This document shows, piece after piece, positions 44,121 through 53,517 of a DNA stretch of 64,000 nt (its first letter is position 1; every line of letters starts with the position of its first letter). This DNA is from JAAELZ01 sp965237485. GTDB taxonomy: Bacteria; Pseudomonadota; Gammaproteobacteria; Arenicellales; Poriferihabitantaceae. Position numbers and translations under genes: made by a program. The stretch lies in assembly GCA_965237485.1 (NCBI GenBank), contig CBDEFQ010000004.1, forward strand, positions 620,001 to 684,000. The letters run 5' to 3'. A model generated the notes under the pieces. The model was not told the DNA's origin. It saw only the letters and a list, made by a program, of their open reading frames with translations, and made no database searches.

Positions 44121-45653
44121 TCAATTTCCAACCGCTTGTATAACCGCAAGCTCCGATGGGTCCAAATCATCTTCTGCTCGATCATGCTTTGCTTGATCAT
44201 TGCGCTCAACATCAATCGAAGCTAGATACTCTTCAGTTATATCTCCAGTTGAATAAACTCCGTTAAAACAGGACGAATCAAATTCGGTAATTTTATCTTG
44301 CCCAAATTTAACCGCGTCAATTAAATCTTCCAAGTCTTGGAACAATATCTCGTCGGCACCGACCTCTTCGCCAATTTCTGGAATGCTACGGCCGTTAGCA
44401 ACCAATTCTCTGCATGAAGGCATATCAATACCGTACACATTTGGGTAACGCACGGGTGGTGCCGCAGAGGCAAAATAAACTTTTTTAGCGCCTGCTTCTC
44501 TCGCGAGTTCGATGATCTTACTAGAGGTTGTGCCTCTTACAATTGAGTCATCAACCAACAGCACATTCTTGCCTTCAAATTCAGTGCGCATGGCATTGAG
44601 TTTCTGGCGGACTGATTTTTTGCGCTCTTGCTGGCCGGGCATGATAAAGGTACGACCGATGTATCGGTTTTTAATAAAGCCTTCTCGATATGGTAAGCCT
44701 AATTTGGTTGCCAGCTGATGTGCAGCAGGCCGAGAGGTATCTGGCACGGGAATGACCACATCAATGTCATGCTCCGGCCACATCTTTTTCAACTTATCCG
44801 CTAAGGCTTCGCCCATCCGCATCCGCGTTTGGTAGACTTCTATACCGTCTAAAATCGAGTCTGGTCGAGCCAGATAAACATGTTCAAATATACACGGCGT
44901 CGGTCTGGGGTTCGCGGCACAAATTTTACGATGCACTGAGCCGTCCATTTGAATATACACGGCCTCACCCGGCTGGACATCACCCACCAAATCAAACCCT
45001 AGCATATCAAATGCAATACTTTCAGATGAAAATAAGTGCCCAACGCCTTGCTTATTCGTACGCGTGCCATAGCTCAATGGGCGAATACCATTCGGGTCAC
45101 GAAAGGCAAGCAAGCCGTTGCCGATGACCATGGCAATAATCGCAAACCCGCCTTTGCAACGGTTGAACACGCCGCTTACCGCAGTAAAAATATTTTCTAC
45201 GCTGGCGCTTAAGCTGTTGCCATCTAATGTTTCACGCAACTCGTGCGCAAGCACATTTAGAATGATTTCCGAATCAGAAGCGGTGTTTAGATGGCGTAAG
45301 TCTTGACGGAATAATTCCTTTCTTAAACCCTTAGCATTGGTCAAATTACCGTTGTGTCCCAGTGCAATACCAAAGGGAGAGTTGACATAAAAAGGTTGCG
45401 CTTCAGCGCGAGAATCACCACCAGCTGTTGGATAACGCGCGTGCCCTATTCCCATATTGCCTTTAAGCTGAAGCATGTGACGTGTGCGGAACACATCGCG
45501 CACTAAACCGTTGTCTTTTCTTAGATAAACTTTATCGCCGTCGTAGGTAATAATTCCCGCTGCATCTTGTCCGCGGTGCTGCAGCACTGTCAGGCCATCG
45601 TAGATGGCTTGATTAACTGGAGAAGAGTCGAGTAATCCAATAATTCCGCACAT
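44121..45653 (-). CDS. purF: Amidophosphoribosyltransferase
   Basis: First step of purine synthesis: PRPP + glutamine to phosphoribosylamine (EC 2.4.2.14). The 510-residue protein begins MCGIIGLLD, so Cys2 is the N-terminal nucleophile after Met removal, and has the glutaminase loop GIGHARYPTAG near 73. The PRPP motif VLLVDDSIVRGTTSSKII is near 365. End of the accD-folC-dedD-cvpA-purF block, whose order is conserved in gammaproteobacteria. Confidence 0.97.
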   Translation of the reverse strand: MCGIIGLLDSSPVNQAIYDGLTVLQHRGQDAAGIITYDGDKVYLRKDNGLVRDVFRTRHMLQLKGNMGIGHARYPTAGGDSRAEAQPFYVNSPFGIALGHNGNLTNAKGLRKELFRQDLRHLNTASDSEIILNVLAHELRETLDGNSLSASVENIFTAVSGVFNRCKGGFAIIAMVIGNGLLAFRDPNGIRPLSYGTRTNKQGVGHLFSSESIAFDMLGFDLVGDVQPGEAVYIQMDGSVHRKICAANPRPTPCIFEHVYLARPDSILDGIEVYQTRMRMGEALADKLKKMWPEHDIDVVIPVPDTSRPAAHQLATKLGLPYREGFIKNRYIGRTFIMPGQQERKKSVRQKLNAMRTEFEGKNVLLVDDSIVRGTTSSKIIELAREAGAKKVYFASAAPPVRYPNVYGIDMPSCRELVANGRSIPEIGEEVGADEILFQDLEDLIDAVKFGQDKITEFDSSCFNGVYSTGDITEEYLASIDVERNDQAKHDRAEDDLDPSELAVIQAVGN

Positions 45654-45689
45654 CGTATATTTTCAACTATGGCTAGTGGTAAATTGAGA

Positions 45690-46235
45690 TTATTCAGAAC
45701 TTGTAGTCGTAGTCGCCGCCGAAGTTTCGGTTGCAGGAGCGCTATGGGTTATTTTGTCTACAATCGAATCTGGCAAGTATGACTTGATCCATTCAGCAAC
45801 GGGCTCGAAGTATTCTAATAATTGCAAATCTTTCCACCACGATTGCTCATTTAAATTCAGGAAATGACCAATCAAAATCAAAACACCCAGTATCACTGCG
45901 GCGCGTACCGCTCCAAACACGCTACCTACTGAACGGTCTATCGCACTGATACCCGTAGCACTGAATAACCGGCTAATCATATAACTCACTATCGATAACC
46001 CAATTAAGGCAACTAAAAATACAGCTACGTACGCAGCTCCCAATGCCAACATCGGTTCTTTAATATATGGGCTTAAATAAGTAGCTGCTGTTTCACCATA
46101 ACGATAGGCAATAAACGCTGCCACCACCCATGATGTTAAAGATAGGACCTCTTTAACAAAGCCACGGAAGATGCCTACCAAAATTGAAATTGCCACAAAT
46201 GCAATTACTAAAATATCTAGCCACGCAAAACTCAT
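45690..46235 (-). CDS. cvpA: CvpA family membrane protein
   Basis: A 181-residue inner-membrane protein with four helices (AWLDILVIAFVAISILVGIFRGFVKEVLSL at the start is the family signature) and a Thr/Ser-rich cytoplasmic tail. Linked to colicin V export and to bile and envelope stress in enteric bacteria; the role here is inferred. Next to purF as in E. coli. Confidence 0.93.
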   Translation of the reverse strand: MSFAWLDILVIAFVAISILVGIFRGFVKEVLSLTSWVVAAFIAYRYGETAATYLSPYIKEPMLALGAAYVAVFLVALIGLSIVSYMISRLFSATGISAIDRSVGSVFGAVRAAVILGVLILIGHFLNLNEQSWWKDLQLLEYFEPVAEWIKSYLPDSIVDKITHSAPATETSAATTTTSSE

Positions 46236-46283
46236 AATGTGTTCCGGATTTAATTAATATTTAGGGATATTATTTAGCTTAGC

Positions 46284-46958
46284 CTACTTGAATGGATAAG
46301 GAGCAATATAGCCCCCATTGCCGATAATGGATTCAAGCTTTGTCGATGTCGCTTGCGCCTCCTCTTTGGTTCTGAACGGGCCTAACCATACTCGTACTGC
46401 TTCGCCGAAACTGGCATCAGCAACACTCGAATTAGGTTTAAAATCATGGTCTTTTAGAATCTTGGCAATGGACTGCGCATTTTCTTTTTTAGAAAAAATG
46501 CCCGCTTGTAATGCCCAGCCTTCTGTCACTTTGTTCTCAATAACTGGTTCTTGTTTAAGCTCTTCAACAGAGGATTCTTCTTTTGCAGGTTCTATTTTAA
46601 GTTTTGTTGCCGTCAAGTCGGTTGTGTCTTGCCCCACTTTTTTCGGCTCAGCAACTTCGCTGGACATATCTATTTTTTTAAGCACTAATCCAGTCGGTTC
46701 TTGCTCAGTTACCTGTGAAGATCCAACTTTTAAACTATCTGTAACTTGCTCTACTACTTCTGCCGCAACGCTATCTTCAGAATCAGGTAAAGGCTGAATC
46801 TTAGACTGAAACTGTTTCTTCTCTTCGCTTTGTTCAACGTCAATGCTATTTCTGGGTTCACCTAAGAACAACGGGATAAGCAATACGGCCAATATAACCA
46901 GTAAAATGGCACCAAATATTCGATTTTTAAGCTGCGGATGAGGAACGGGCGAATCCAA
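46284..46958 (-). CDS. dedD: DedD-like SPOR domain protein
   Basis: Single N-terminal membrane helix (IFGAILLVILAVLLIPLFL), a long acidic linker of ~120 residues, and a C-terminal SPOR domain (~150-224: EGWALQAGIFSKKENAQSIAKILKDHDFKP ... VWLGPFRTKEEAQATSTKL). SPOR domains bind denuded septal peptidoglycan, so it is likely a cell-division accessory protein. Conserved position between folC and cvpA. Confidence 0.92.
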   Translation of the reverse strand: MDSPVPHPQLKNRIFGAILLVILAVLLIPLFLGEPRNSIDVEQSEEKKQFQSKIQPLPDSEDSVAAEVVEQVTDSLKVGSSQVTEQEPTGLVLKKIDMSSEVAEPKKVGQDTTDLTATKLKIEPAKEESSVEELKQEPVIENKVTEGWALQAGIFSKKENAQSIAKILKDHDFKPNSSVADASFGEAVRVWLGPFRTKEEAQATSTKLESIIGNGGYIAPYPFK

Positions 46959-46981
46959 CGATATTTTCTTGTTAAAGCGAA

Positions 46982-48247
46982 TTAATGAAGGTGGGCGATT
47001 ATATCACCCACCACATGAAACGACCCAAAAATTAGAACGATATCTTCAGCTACCGCATATTTTAGCGCTCCTTTGTACGCCTTGACGGGGTCGCCGTACA
47101 ACGCTGCTGGAAATTGTTTTTCCCCGCCCAGTGCTAATTGCAGCTGACCAGCGGTTTGCCCGCGCTCACCCTCAATAGAAGTAAGATGCCAAAAATTAAC
47201 CCTTGGCAATAACTTTTTAATCGCGGCGCTAATGTTTTTATCCTCGAGCGCGCCAAAAACCGCATGAATGACATTATTTGAATCAGCTTGAACCTTGTTT
47301 AACGTTTCTACAAGCTGTTCAATCGAGCCTTCATTATGCGAGACATCAAGTAACAAGCTCGGTTTACCTTGAATCCACTGTTGTCGCGCCAAAATACTAA
47401 CGTCCATTAATCCCTTGCGTATTTCACTTATACTCACCGGAAGCTGATTTGATAAAAGACGTACGCTCATCAATACGCCGGCTGCATTATCAATTTGATG
47501 AAGACCTTCGAGATTGGTTTGCAAATTTTCTATCTCTTGTTGGTTTTTGATCGAGCAACTAAACTTTTCCCCATTGCGCTGGTACGAAAAATCACGACCT
47601 GCGGCATACAGTGTGGCCCCTTGGAACGCAGCAAAGTCATCAATAGATTGAGGCCGATCTTGGCCTGCATAAACTGCCACTCCATTTGGCTTGATAATAC
47701 CTGCTTTTTCCATGCCAATTGTTTCCCGATCATTTCCTAGCCAACTAGCGTGGTCCACACTAATGGAAGTAATCAGGGCAAGGTCATTATCTATAATGTT
47801 AGTTGCATCTAATCTCCCGCCTAAACCAACCTCTAGAATCATCACCTCCACCTTTGCTTGCACTAGGCAATATAAAGCCAATACGGTTCCAAATTCAAAG
47901 TAAGTCAATGGGGTGTCTGTGCGCATCTCTTCGACTTTTTGAAACCGTTCTAACAGAGTTTCGTCATCAACAGCGACGCCGCCGATACAAATTCTTTCGT
48001 TGTATTGCACTAAATGCGGGGAGGTGTAAGTGCCCGTTTTGTAGCCCGCGTTGCGATAAACCGCCTCTAACATGCTTACGCTAGAGCCTTTGCCATTGGT
48101 GCCAGCAACCGCCACCACGGGGCAAGATATCGGTAGTGCAAATTTTTGCCAAACTGATGCAACCCGTTCGAGCCCCATTTCAATAGACCTCGAGTGCAAC
48201 GTCTGTATATATTCAAGCCAATCATTGACTTGTCTTGGCATATACAA
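46982..48247 (-). CDS. folC: Dihydrofolate/folylpolyglutamate synthase
   Basis: Adds glutamate to dihydropteroate and to folates (EC 6.3.2.12/17). The 421-residue Mur-ligase-type protein has the ATP loop VAGTNGKGSSVSML near 47-60, EVGLGGRLDATNII near 140 and the C-terminal domain with LLDVSHNEGSIEQLVETL near 300. Usual length; follows accD by 23 bp. Confidence 0.96.
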   Translation of the reverse strand: MYMPRQVNDWLEYIQTLHSRSIEMGLERVASVWQKFALPISCPVVAVAGTNGKGSSVSMLEAVYRNAGYKTGTYTSPHLVQYNERICIGGVAVDDETLLERFQKVEEMRTDTPLTYFEFGTVLALYCLVQAKVEVMILEVGLGGRLDATNIIDNDLALITSISVDHASWLGNDRETIGMEKAGIIKPNGVAVYAGQDRPQSIDDFAAFQGATLYAAGRDFSYQRNGEKFSCSIKNQQEIENLQTNLEGLHQIDNAAGVLMSVRLLSNQLPVSISEIRKGLMDVSILARQQWIQGKPSLLLDVSHNEGSIEQLVETLNKVQADSNNVIHAVFGALEDKNISAAIKKLLPRVNFWHLTSIEGERGQTAGQLQLALGGEKQFPAALYGDPVKAYKGALKYAVAEDIVLIFGSFHVVGDIIAHLH

Positions 48248-48270
48248 ATTCCGCTTAATGCTCGTGTTGA

Positions 48271-49167
48271 TTACGCAGCAGCTTCTTCTATTGGGTCAAC
48301 CGGGTTACTTACTTTATTATTTATTTGCAAGGTAGCCAAAAAGGTATGGATAGTTGATGCCAGTTCATTGCGCTCGACAATCATATCAATCGCACCGTGT
48401 TCGAGCAAAAATTCTGCGCGCTGAAAACCATCAGGTAGAGTTTCGCGCACCGTTTGTTCTATTACGCGCGGACCCGCGAAGCCAATCAAGGCGTTAGGTT
48501 CAGCCACGATAATGTCACCGAGCATGGCGAAGCTAGCTGAGACGCCGCCCATAGTGGGGTCGGTTAATATAGAAACATAAGGTACGGATGCCCGTTTAAG
48601 TCGCTTTAAAGCTGCAACGGTTTTGGTTAATTGCATTAATGAAAACAAGCCTTCTTGCATTCTGGCGCCGCCACTGGCTGAAAAACAAATAAAAGGCCTA
48701 TTTTTACGCAAACTTAATTCAGCGCCGCGCACGAACCGCTCACCGACGACTGCTCCCATAGAGCCGCCCATAAAACCAAAATCAAACGCTGCGACGACTA
48801 CAGGTATGCCTAACAAGTCGCCCTTAGCAACGACTAATGCCTCACTGGCTTCAGTATTTTTTTGCGCATCCGCTAAACGATCTTTATATTTTTTAAGATC
48901 TCTAAATTTGAGCGTGTCTTGGGGTTTCACCTCTTCACCAATTAGATCTAATTCACTAGTATTTAAGAAACTGCGTAAGCGCAGCATGGCACCAATTCGG
49001 TGATGATGCCCGCATTTAGGACATACTTCGTTGGCACTTTCCAATTCAGCCCCATACAACACCGCTTTACAGCCATCACACTTACGCCACAAGCCCTGAG
49101 GCACTCCACCGCTGGAGCTTCTAGCTTGCTTAATCTTAGGAGGGATAATACGTTCTAGCCAATTCAT
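48271..49167 (-). CDS. accD: Acetyl-CoA carboxylase carboxyltransferase subunit beta
   Basis: Transfers the carboxyl group to acetyl-CoA to make malonyl-CoA for fatty acids, as part of an AccA2-AccD2 complex (EC 2.1.3.15). 298 residues: an N-terminal zinc ribbon with four cysteines (WRKCDGCKAVLY ... EVCPKCGHHHRI), then the crotonase-like core with FMGGSMGAVVGERFVRGAE, FSASGGARMQEGLFSLMQ and TDPTMGGVSASFAMLGD. Confidence 0.97.
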   Translation of the reverse strand: MNWLERIIPPKIKQARSSSGGVPQGLWRKCDGCKAVLYGAELESANEVCPKCGHHHRIGAMLRLRSFLNTSELDLIGEEVKPQDTLKFRDLKKYKDRLADAQKNTEASEALVVAKGDLLGIPVVVAAFDFGFMGGSMGAVVGERFVRGAELSLRKNRPFICFSASGGARMQEGLFSLMQLTKTVAALKRLKRASVPYVSILTDPTMGGVSASFAMLGDIIVAEPNALIGFAGPRVIEQTVRETLPDGFQRAEFLLEHGAIDMIVERNELASTIHTFLATLQINNKVSNPVDPIEEAAA

Positions 49168-49258
49168 TTCGATTGTTATATTGTGTTTATAGGGGAATTA
49201 TACCTTCATATAGCCTGTGTGGCTCCTGAATCAATGCTTGGCTCCAAAATAGTAGGTT

Positions 49259-52036
49259 TTAGCGCCAATTAATATTTTGTTCAGTCCAAAGCTGCATTTC
49301 TTGCGCATCAATATCAGCAAAAAGTACTTGTTCAAATTGCTTTGTCATACGCGTATAAGATTGCATTTTCTGTTCAGTTTCTTCTAGCGAAGTGGTAGAA
49401 AACACACGCATGAGATGGTTTCTAACCAACAACTTCAATTTTGTTAACGGCAGTTGTTCATCACCAAAAAGTCGGACTTCAAGCTGAAAATCACGCATAA
49501 ACAATAAAGCTTCGTCAAGATCTTGGCTTTGTTCGTTGGCAACATGCTTGGCAATCTCATCGAACGAGACTGGCCAATTATTTGGCTTACCTTGAAATTG
49601 GACTATCGCCTGACAACAAATCAAATATTCCAATTCAGATAAGCCGCCCGGGCGCAGTTTACTCACAAATTGATTATCTGCCGAACCAAGTGTGCGTTGT
49701 TTTTTAATTCTCTCCAACATCTTTAAGCAGTCGTTTTTATATTGCATCAGATCGCGCGGCTTTGAAAGGATTTCACTTTTTAGCTTTGTAAACTTATCGC
49801 CCACTTGCTTATTGCCTGCCACAAAACTTGCGGGAACCAACGCTAGATGCGCCCAAGTATGCGCGTGTTCTATTTGATGCAATTCAAAGCTGCTTAAGCT
49901 AATAGTGGCCGCACCTAATTTACCCGATGGCCGCAACCTAGTATCTAGTTCATAAACTCGTCCCTGCTTCATCGGCGTGGAGATGACTGTTGTAAGCTTA
50001 CTCGCAAACTGGCTGGCTAAGTGTAGGTCGCTGATGTCGTCAAATAGGAATACTAAATCCAAATCAGACATCGGCATCATCGCCGCCATGCCTAACTTCC
50101 CAAAGCCGATTACTGCAATGGGGGACGCTTTCAAATTAAGCTCATCACAAGTTACTTTAAGGCAAGCTTCAATGAGTGAGCGCGCAAGATAGCTAAGCTG
50201 GTTTTCGACCTGTCTAGGAGAGATTTCACTGTTAAAATATTGCAAATAAATTAGGTACAACTCCTCGTTTGCTAAGCGACGCAAATTTTGCAATCGAGTT
50301 TCAAAATCATCCGTATAAAAGACAATAGATGTATCTAAAGCATTAGGTGATTTAAGCGGTACGCAATCTTCTAAAAAACGATCAATAATATGCGGTGATT
50401 GCTGCAGTAAAATAGCCATTGCTTCGGAATGGAACAACGGCTGAATCAACTTATCCAATAAGGCCGGATATTCTTGCAGCAACCTAAAATACTGCCCGCC
50501 CTGTGGCAATCTATGAAAAAAGCTGTCTAGCCGTAAAATTGCGTCATTTGCATCTAACTGTGCATCTTTTATTATGCAGTCCAACTCTTTGGCTAGGCGT
50601 TTTAAAGAGCTTGTATAACCCTCATGCACGCCATAATTACGAAACCCGTCTTTCCATAAACTGATCGTTTCTCTGGCTTTTTCACTTAAGTCAGTTTGGT
50701 CCCATGCGTATTCGCGACTTTCCTCAGGAAACAATTTACCGCTATCGTGTTTATCAGCAAACAGTAGCGCAAACTCCTGTGAGACTGCCTGTCGATGATC
50801 GGATAACAGCCCTTGAAAATCGTCCCATTGTTCAATGCCCAATATAGTTAAAAGCTTATTTTGGTTTCCCGCCGTTTCTGGGAGATGATAGTGCTGTGTA
50901 TTTTCCAGCATTTGCAATGCGTTTTCTGCATTACGGTGAAATTGATAAGCCGCGGCTAATGATTGGGCCGAAGCTTTACCATATAAGCCTAATTGCGCTA
51001 ATTTATTAAGCGCAGATAAAGTATTGGTAATACGCAGTTCTGGTTTGCGACCGCCCCAAATTAGCTGCAAGGCGTTAACCACAAATTCAATTTCTCTGAT
51101 TCCCCCTGCACCTAATTTTAAATTGTAAGATTGCGCTTTGCTGCGCTCTTCCTTGCTTTGGCTTCTTTGAGTTTTTAGTTCCGGGTGCTCGCGATTTATT
51201 TTGTGCTTAAGTGACTCTAAATCGTCGAGCGCACGATAATCTAAATCGTGGCGCCACAAAAAAGAACTCAAGTCACTCAAAAATTGTTCTCCTACCCCTT
51301 TATCCCCAGCAATCACTCTCGCTTTTATCATTGCTAAGCGGTGCCAAGGTTGCGCATGGTAGTGGTAAAAATCATCAGCTGAGTGCGTCGGCATACTTAA
51401 GTTACGCAATGAAGCATGTGGTCTGAGGCGCCAATCCACTCGCCAAATTAATTCATTAGGGGCTTTACCGGTAAGAATAGTGCTTAACTGGTGAAGAATC
51501 TGTGTTACCACAAAGGTGGCCCCTTGCATGCGAGGACAGACAAATTTGTCTTTATCGTAAAACGCGACTAGGTCAATATCACTGGAAAAATTTAAATCCC
51601 TGCCGCCCAACTTGCCCATTGCCAGAATAAAAAGGCCACAGTCGTTAGTTTTTGACGGTAGCAGCCCACCATAGAGCTTGCTGACAGGAGCAGACGCCAT
51701 CGCGGCCTGCAATGCACTGTGCACGCTACTCACTGCAAACTGGCTTTGAGCTTTGCCCAGTTCAGCAAAGGACATGGATTCTGTCATCGCTGCAATCGAC
51801 CACAGAACTGAAAAGCGGTTTTTTTGTTCGCGTAATGCTAGGGTATAAGCCTCGGTATCATCTGCAAACTCGGCATCAGAGTGCTGTATTGCAAGATCAA
51901 TTATATTTAGCTCTTGAATACCTACGCTTAAGTCGCCTCGCACAAATGCTTGATATTCAGGAAATTGTACCAGTAGATTCGATAGGTAAGAGGAAGCTCC
52001 GATACGTACAGATAAGTTCATATCGCGATCATACAT
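49259..52036 (-). CDS. glnE: Glutamine synthetase adenylyltransferase/deadenylase
   Basis: Adds and removes AMP on glutamine synthetase in response to nitrogen status (EC 2.7.7.89/42). The 925-residue protein has two nucleotidyltransferase domains: LGGRDLNFSSDIDLVAFY near 140 (deadenylylation) and GFGKLGMAAMMPMSDLDLVFLFDD near 647 (adenylylation), with the RLRPHASLRN and RLRPSGKLGAATISLSSF motifs. Close to the usual ~945. ATG at 52036 or at 52021. Its upstream region now ends at an IS4 copy 127 bp away. Confidence 0.96.
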   Translation of the reverse strand: MYDRDMNLSVRIGASSYLSNLLVQFPEYQAFVRGDLSVGIQELNIIDLAIQHSDAEFADDTEAYTLALREQKNRFSVLWSIAAMTESMSFAELGKAQSQFAVSSVHSALQAAMASAPVSKLYGGLLPSKTNDCGLFILAMGKLGGRDLNFSSDIDLVAFYDKDKFVCPRMQGATFVVTQILHQLSTILTGKAPNELIWRVDWRLRPHASLRNLSMPTHSADDFYHYHAQPWHRLAMIKARVIAGDKGVGEQFLSDLSSFLWRHDLDYRALDDLESLKHKINREHPELKTQRSQSKEERSKAQSYNLKLGAGGIREIEFVVNALQLIWGGRKPELRITNTLSALNKLAQLGLYGKASAQSLAAAYQFHRNAENALQMLENTQHYHLPETAGNQNKLLTILGIEQWDDFQGLLSDHRQAVSQEFALLFADKHDSGKLFPEESREYAWDQTDLSEKARETISLWKDGFRNYGVHEGYTSSLKRLAKELDCIIKDAQLDANDAILRLDSFFHRLPQGGQYFRLLQEYPALLDKLIQPLFHSEAMAILLQQSPHIIDRFLEDCVPLKSPNALDTSIVFYTDDFETRLQNLRRLANEELYLIYLQYFNSEISPRQVENQLSYLARSLIEACLKVTCDELNLKASPIAVIGFGKLGMAAMMPMSDLDLVFLFDDISDLHLASQFASKLTTVISTPMKQGRVYELDTRLRPSGKLGAATISLSSFELHQIEHAHTWAHLALVPASFVAGNKQVGDKFTKLKSEILSKPRDLMQYKNDCLKMLERIKKQRTLGSADNQFVSKLRPGGLSELEYLICCQAIVQFQGKPNNWPVSFDEIAKHVANEQSQDLDEALLFMRDFQLEVRLFGDEQLPLTKLKLLVRNHLMRVFSTTSLEETEQKMQSYTRMTKQFEQVLFADIDAQEMQLWTEQNINWR

Positions 52037-52163
52037 TAGGTTCGATTCTTCTGACCAGCTCCCTTTATTTTCTATGGGTGATGCGATAGGTGATTGTCAG
52101 TTAAGTTGTCCATGTGTATGCTCGCAAGGCATTAATCCGAATCGGCAATTTAGTATTTTAACT

Positions 52164-53437
52164 CACTGCTGTCCCGTTAACACTAAAGAAACAGGCCTGA
52201 TTTTCTCTCAATTTGATAAAATACGTTTAGCGATAAGCCGTTGAATCAAATAGGAAAATCAGACCATGTCACATTGTAATACCGTTCTAAATCAAATACT
52301 CAAAATTGTTCCGAGACATGAATTCGAGGCACTCGCAATTCAACATCATTCGGGGCGTTCATTCCGCAGAGCGTCTCGTTGGTCACAGTTCGTGAGCCTG
52401 ACTATAGCTCAATTGACTGGCCGTCATAGCTTGCGTGATATTGTTGATAATGTCAGTGCTCAATCACACCGCTTGTATCATCTTGGTAGTGCCGTGTTAA
52501 CGCGGTCCAATCTTTCACGCATCAATGAGAACAAGCCTTCGAGCCTTTATGAAGTGCTATTCTCTCAATTACTCAAGCACTGTCAGAGCAAAACGCCAGG
52601 GCATAACTTTCGTTTCAAGAATCCCCTGTATTCGCTGGACTCATCTACCATTGATCTGTGCTTATCGGTTTTCCCATGGGCAGACTTTCGATCAACTAAA
52701 GGGGCAATCAAACTGCATGTAGGCCTGAATCATGATGGTTACTTACCTGAGTTTGTTAATATCACCGAGGGTAAATGTGCTGATGTTACTGCAGGCAGGA
52801 AAGTAGCTTTCCCGAAAGGCAGCATTGTAGTTATTGACCGTGGATACAACGACTATGCCTGGTATAAGCAATTGAATGACAAGGGAATATACTTTGTCAC
52901 ACGATTAAAGAAGAATGCTGCATACCGCGTTATCAAGCGACATAGTGTACGCAAGGGAACGGGACTTAGCAGTGATCAAACGATTGAATTCACGGGGGTC
53001 AAAGCAGCAAAGGAGTGTTCGATTCGATTACGCCGTATTGGTTATCGCGATGCCACTACAGGCAAGCATTATGTGTTTTTAACCAACCACTTTAAGCTCA
53101 GTGCTCAAACTATCGCCGATATTTATAAAGCCAGATGGCAGGTGGAATTATTCTTCAAGTGGATCAAGCAGAACTTAAAGGTGAAGTCATTTATCGGCAC
53201 CAGCAAGAACGCAGTATTGACCCAAATATGGATTGCGTTATGTATTTACCTAATACTGATGTTCATCAAATTGCAGTCGAAGGCGGGCAAAACGATGCAA
53301 CAAATATTGAGGGTATTGCAGCTTAATTTGTTTGAAAAACGTGATTTAATGGCACTGTTGCGAGGGGACCCGATGCATCACCCAAACCTTAACCCTAATC
53401 AATTTTCGTTGCTGTGAAAGTTAACGGGACAGCAGTG
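52164..53437 (+). mobile_element. IS4-family element, copy 2 (1274 bp)
   Basis: Same ends as copy 1, with an exact 9-bp duplication ATTTTAACT at 52155-52163 and 53438-53446. The right duplication overlaps the 8-bp duplication of the neighbouring IS1595-family transposon, so both elements chose the same few bases. Confidence 0.97.
52266..53417 (+). CDS. IS4-family transposase (copy 2)
   Basis: A 383-residue DDE transposase, nearly identical to that at 15164-16315 (a few changes in the YEVLFSQLLKHCQ region). Catalytic residues in SLDSSTIDL, VVIDRGYNDY and KARWQVELFFKWIKQ. Intact. Confidence 0.95.
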   Translation: MSHCNTVLNQILKIVPRHEFEALAIQHHSGRSFRRASRWSQFVSLTIAQLTGRHSLRDIVDNVSAQSHRLYHLGSAVLTRSNLSRINENKPSSLYEVLFSQLLKHCQSKTPGHNFRFKNPLYSLDSSTIDLCLSVFPWADFRSTKGAIKLHVGLNHDGYLPEFVNITEGKCADVTAGRKVAFPKGSIVVIDRGYNDYAWYKQLNDKGIYFVTRLKKNAAYRVIKRHSVRKGTGLSSDQTIEFTGVKAAKECSIRLRRIGYRDATTGKHYVFLTNHFKLSAQTIADIYKARWQVELFFKWIKQNLKVKSFIGTSKNAVLTQIWIALCIYLILMFIKLQSKAGKTMQQILRVLQLNLFEKRDLMALLRGDPMHHPNLNPNQFSLL

Positions 53438-53470
53438 ATTTTAACTAGGGAATTATATACATAAAGGCGC

Positions 53471-53505
53471 TTGACAAGGCATAATCTCTTGTATATTGTA
53501 CAATA
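53471..53505 (+). promoter_or_regulatory. Candidate promoter and operator of the IS1595/R-M operon
   Basis: A consensus -35 TTGACA (53471-53476), 17 bases, then TATTGT as -10 (53494-53499). The -10 overlaps a perfect 12-bp palindrome TATTGTACAATA (53494-53505) that could be an operator. It lies just inside the left inverted repeat and 13 bases before the first ATG, so one signal may drive all three genes. Confidence 0.55.
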
Positions 53506-53517
53506 CAAAAACCTAAC

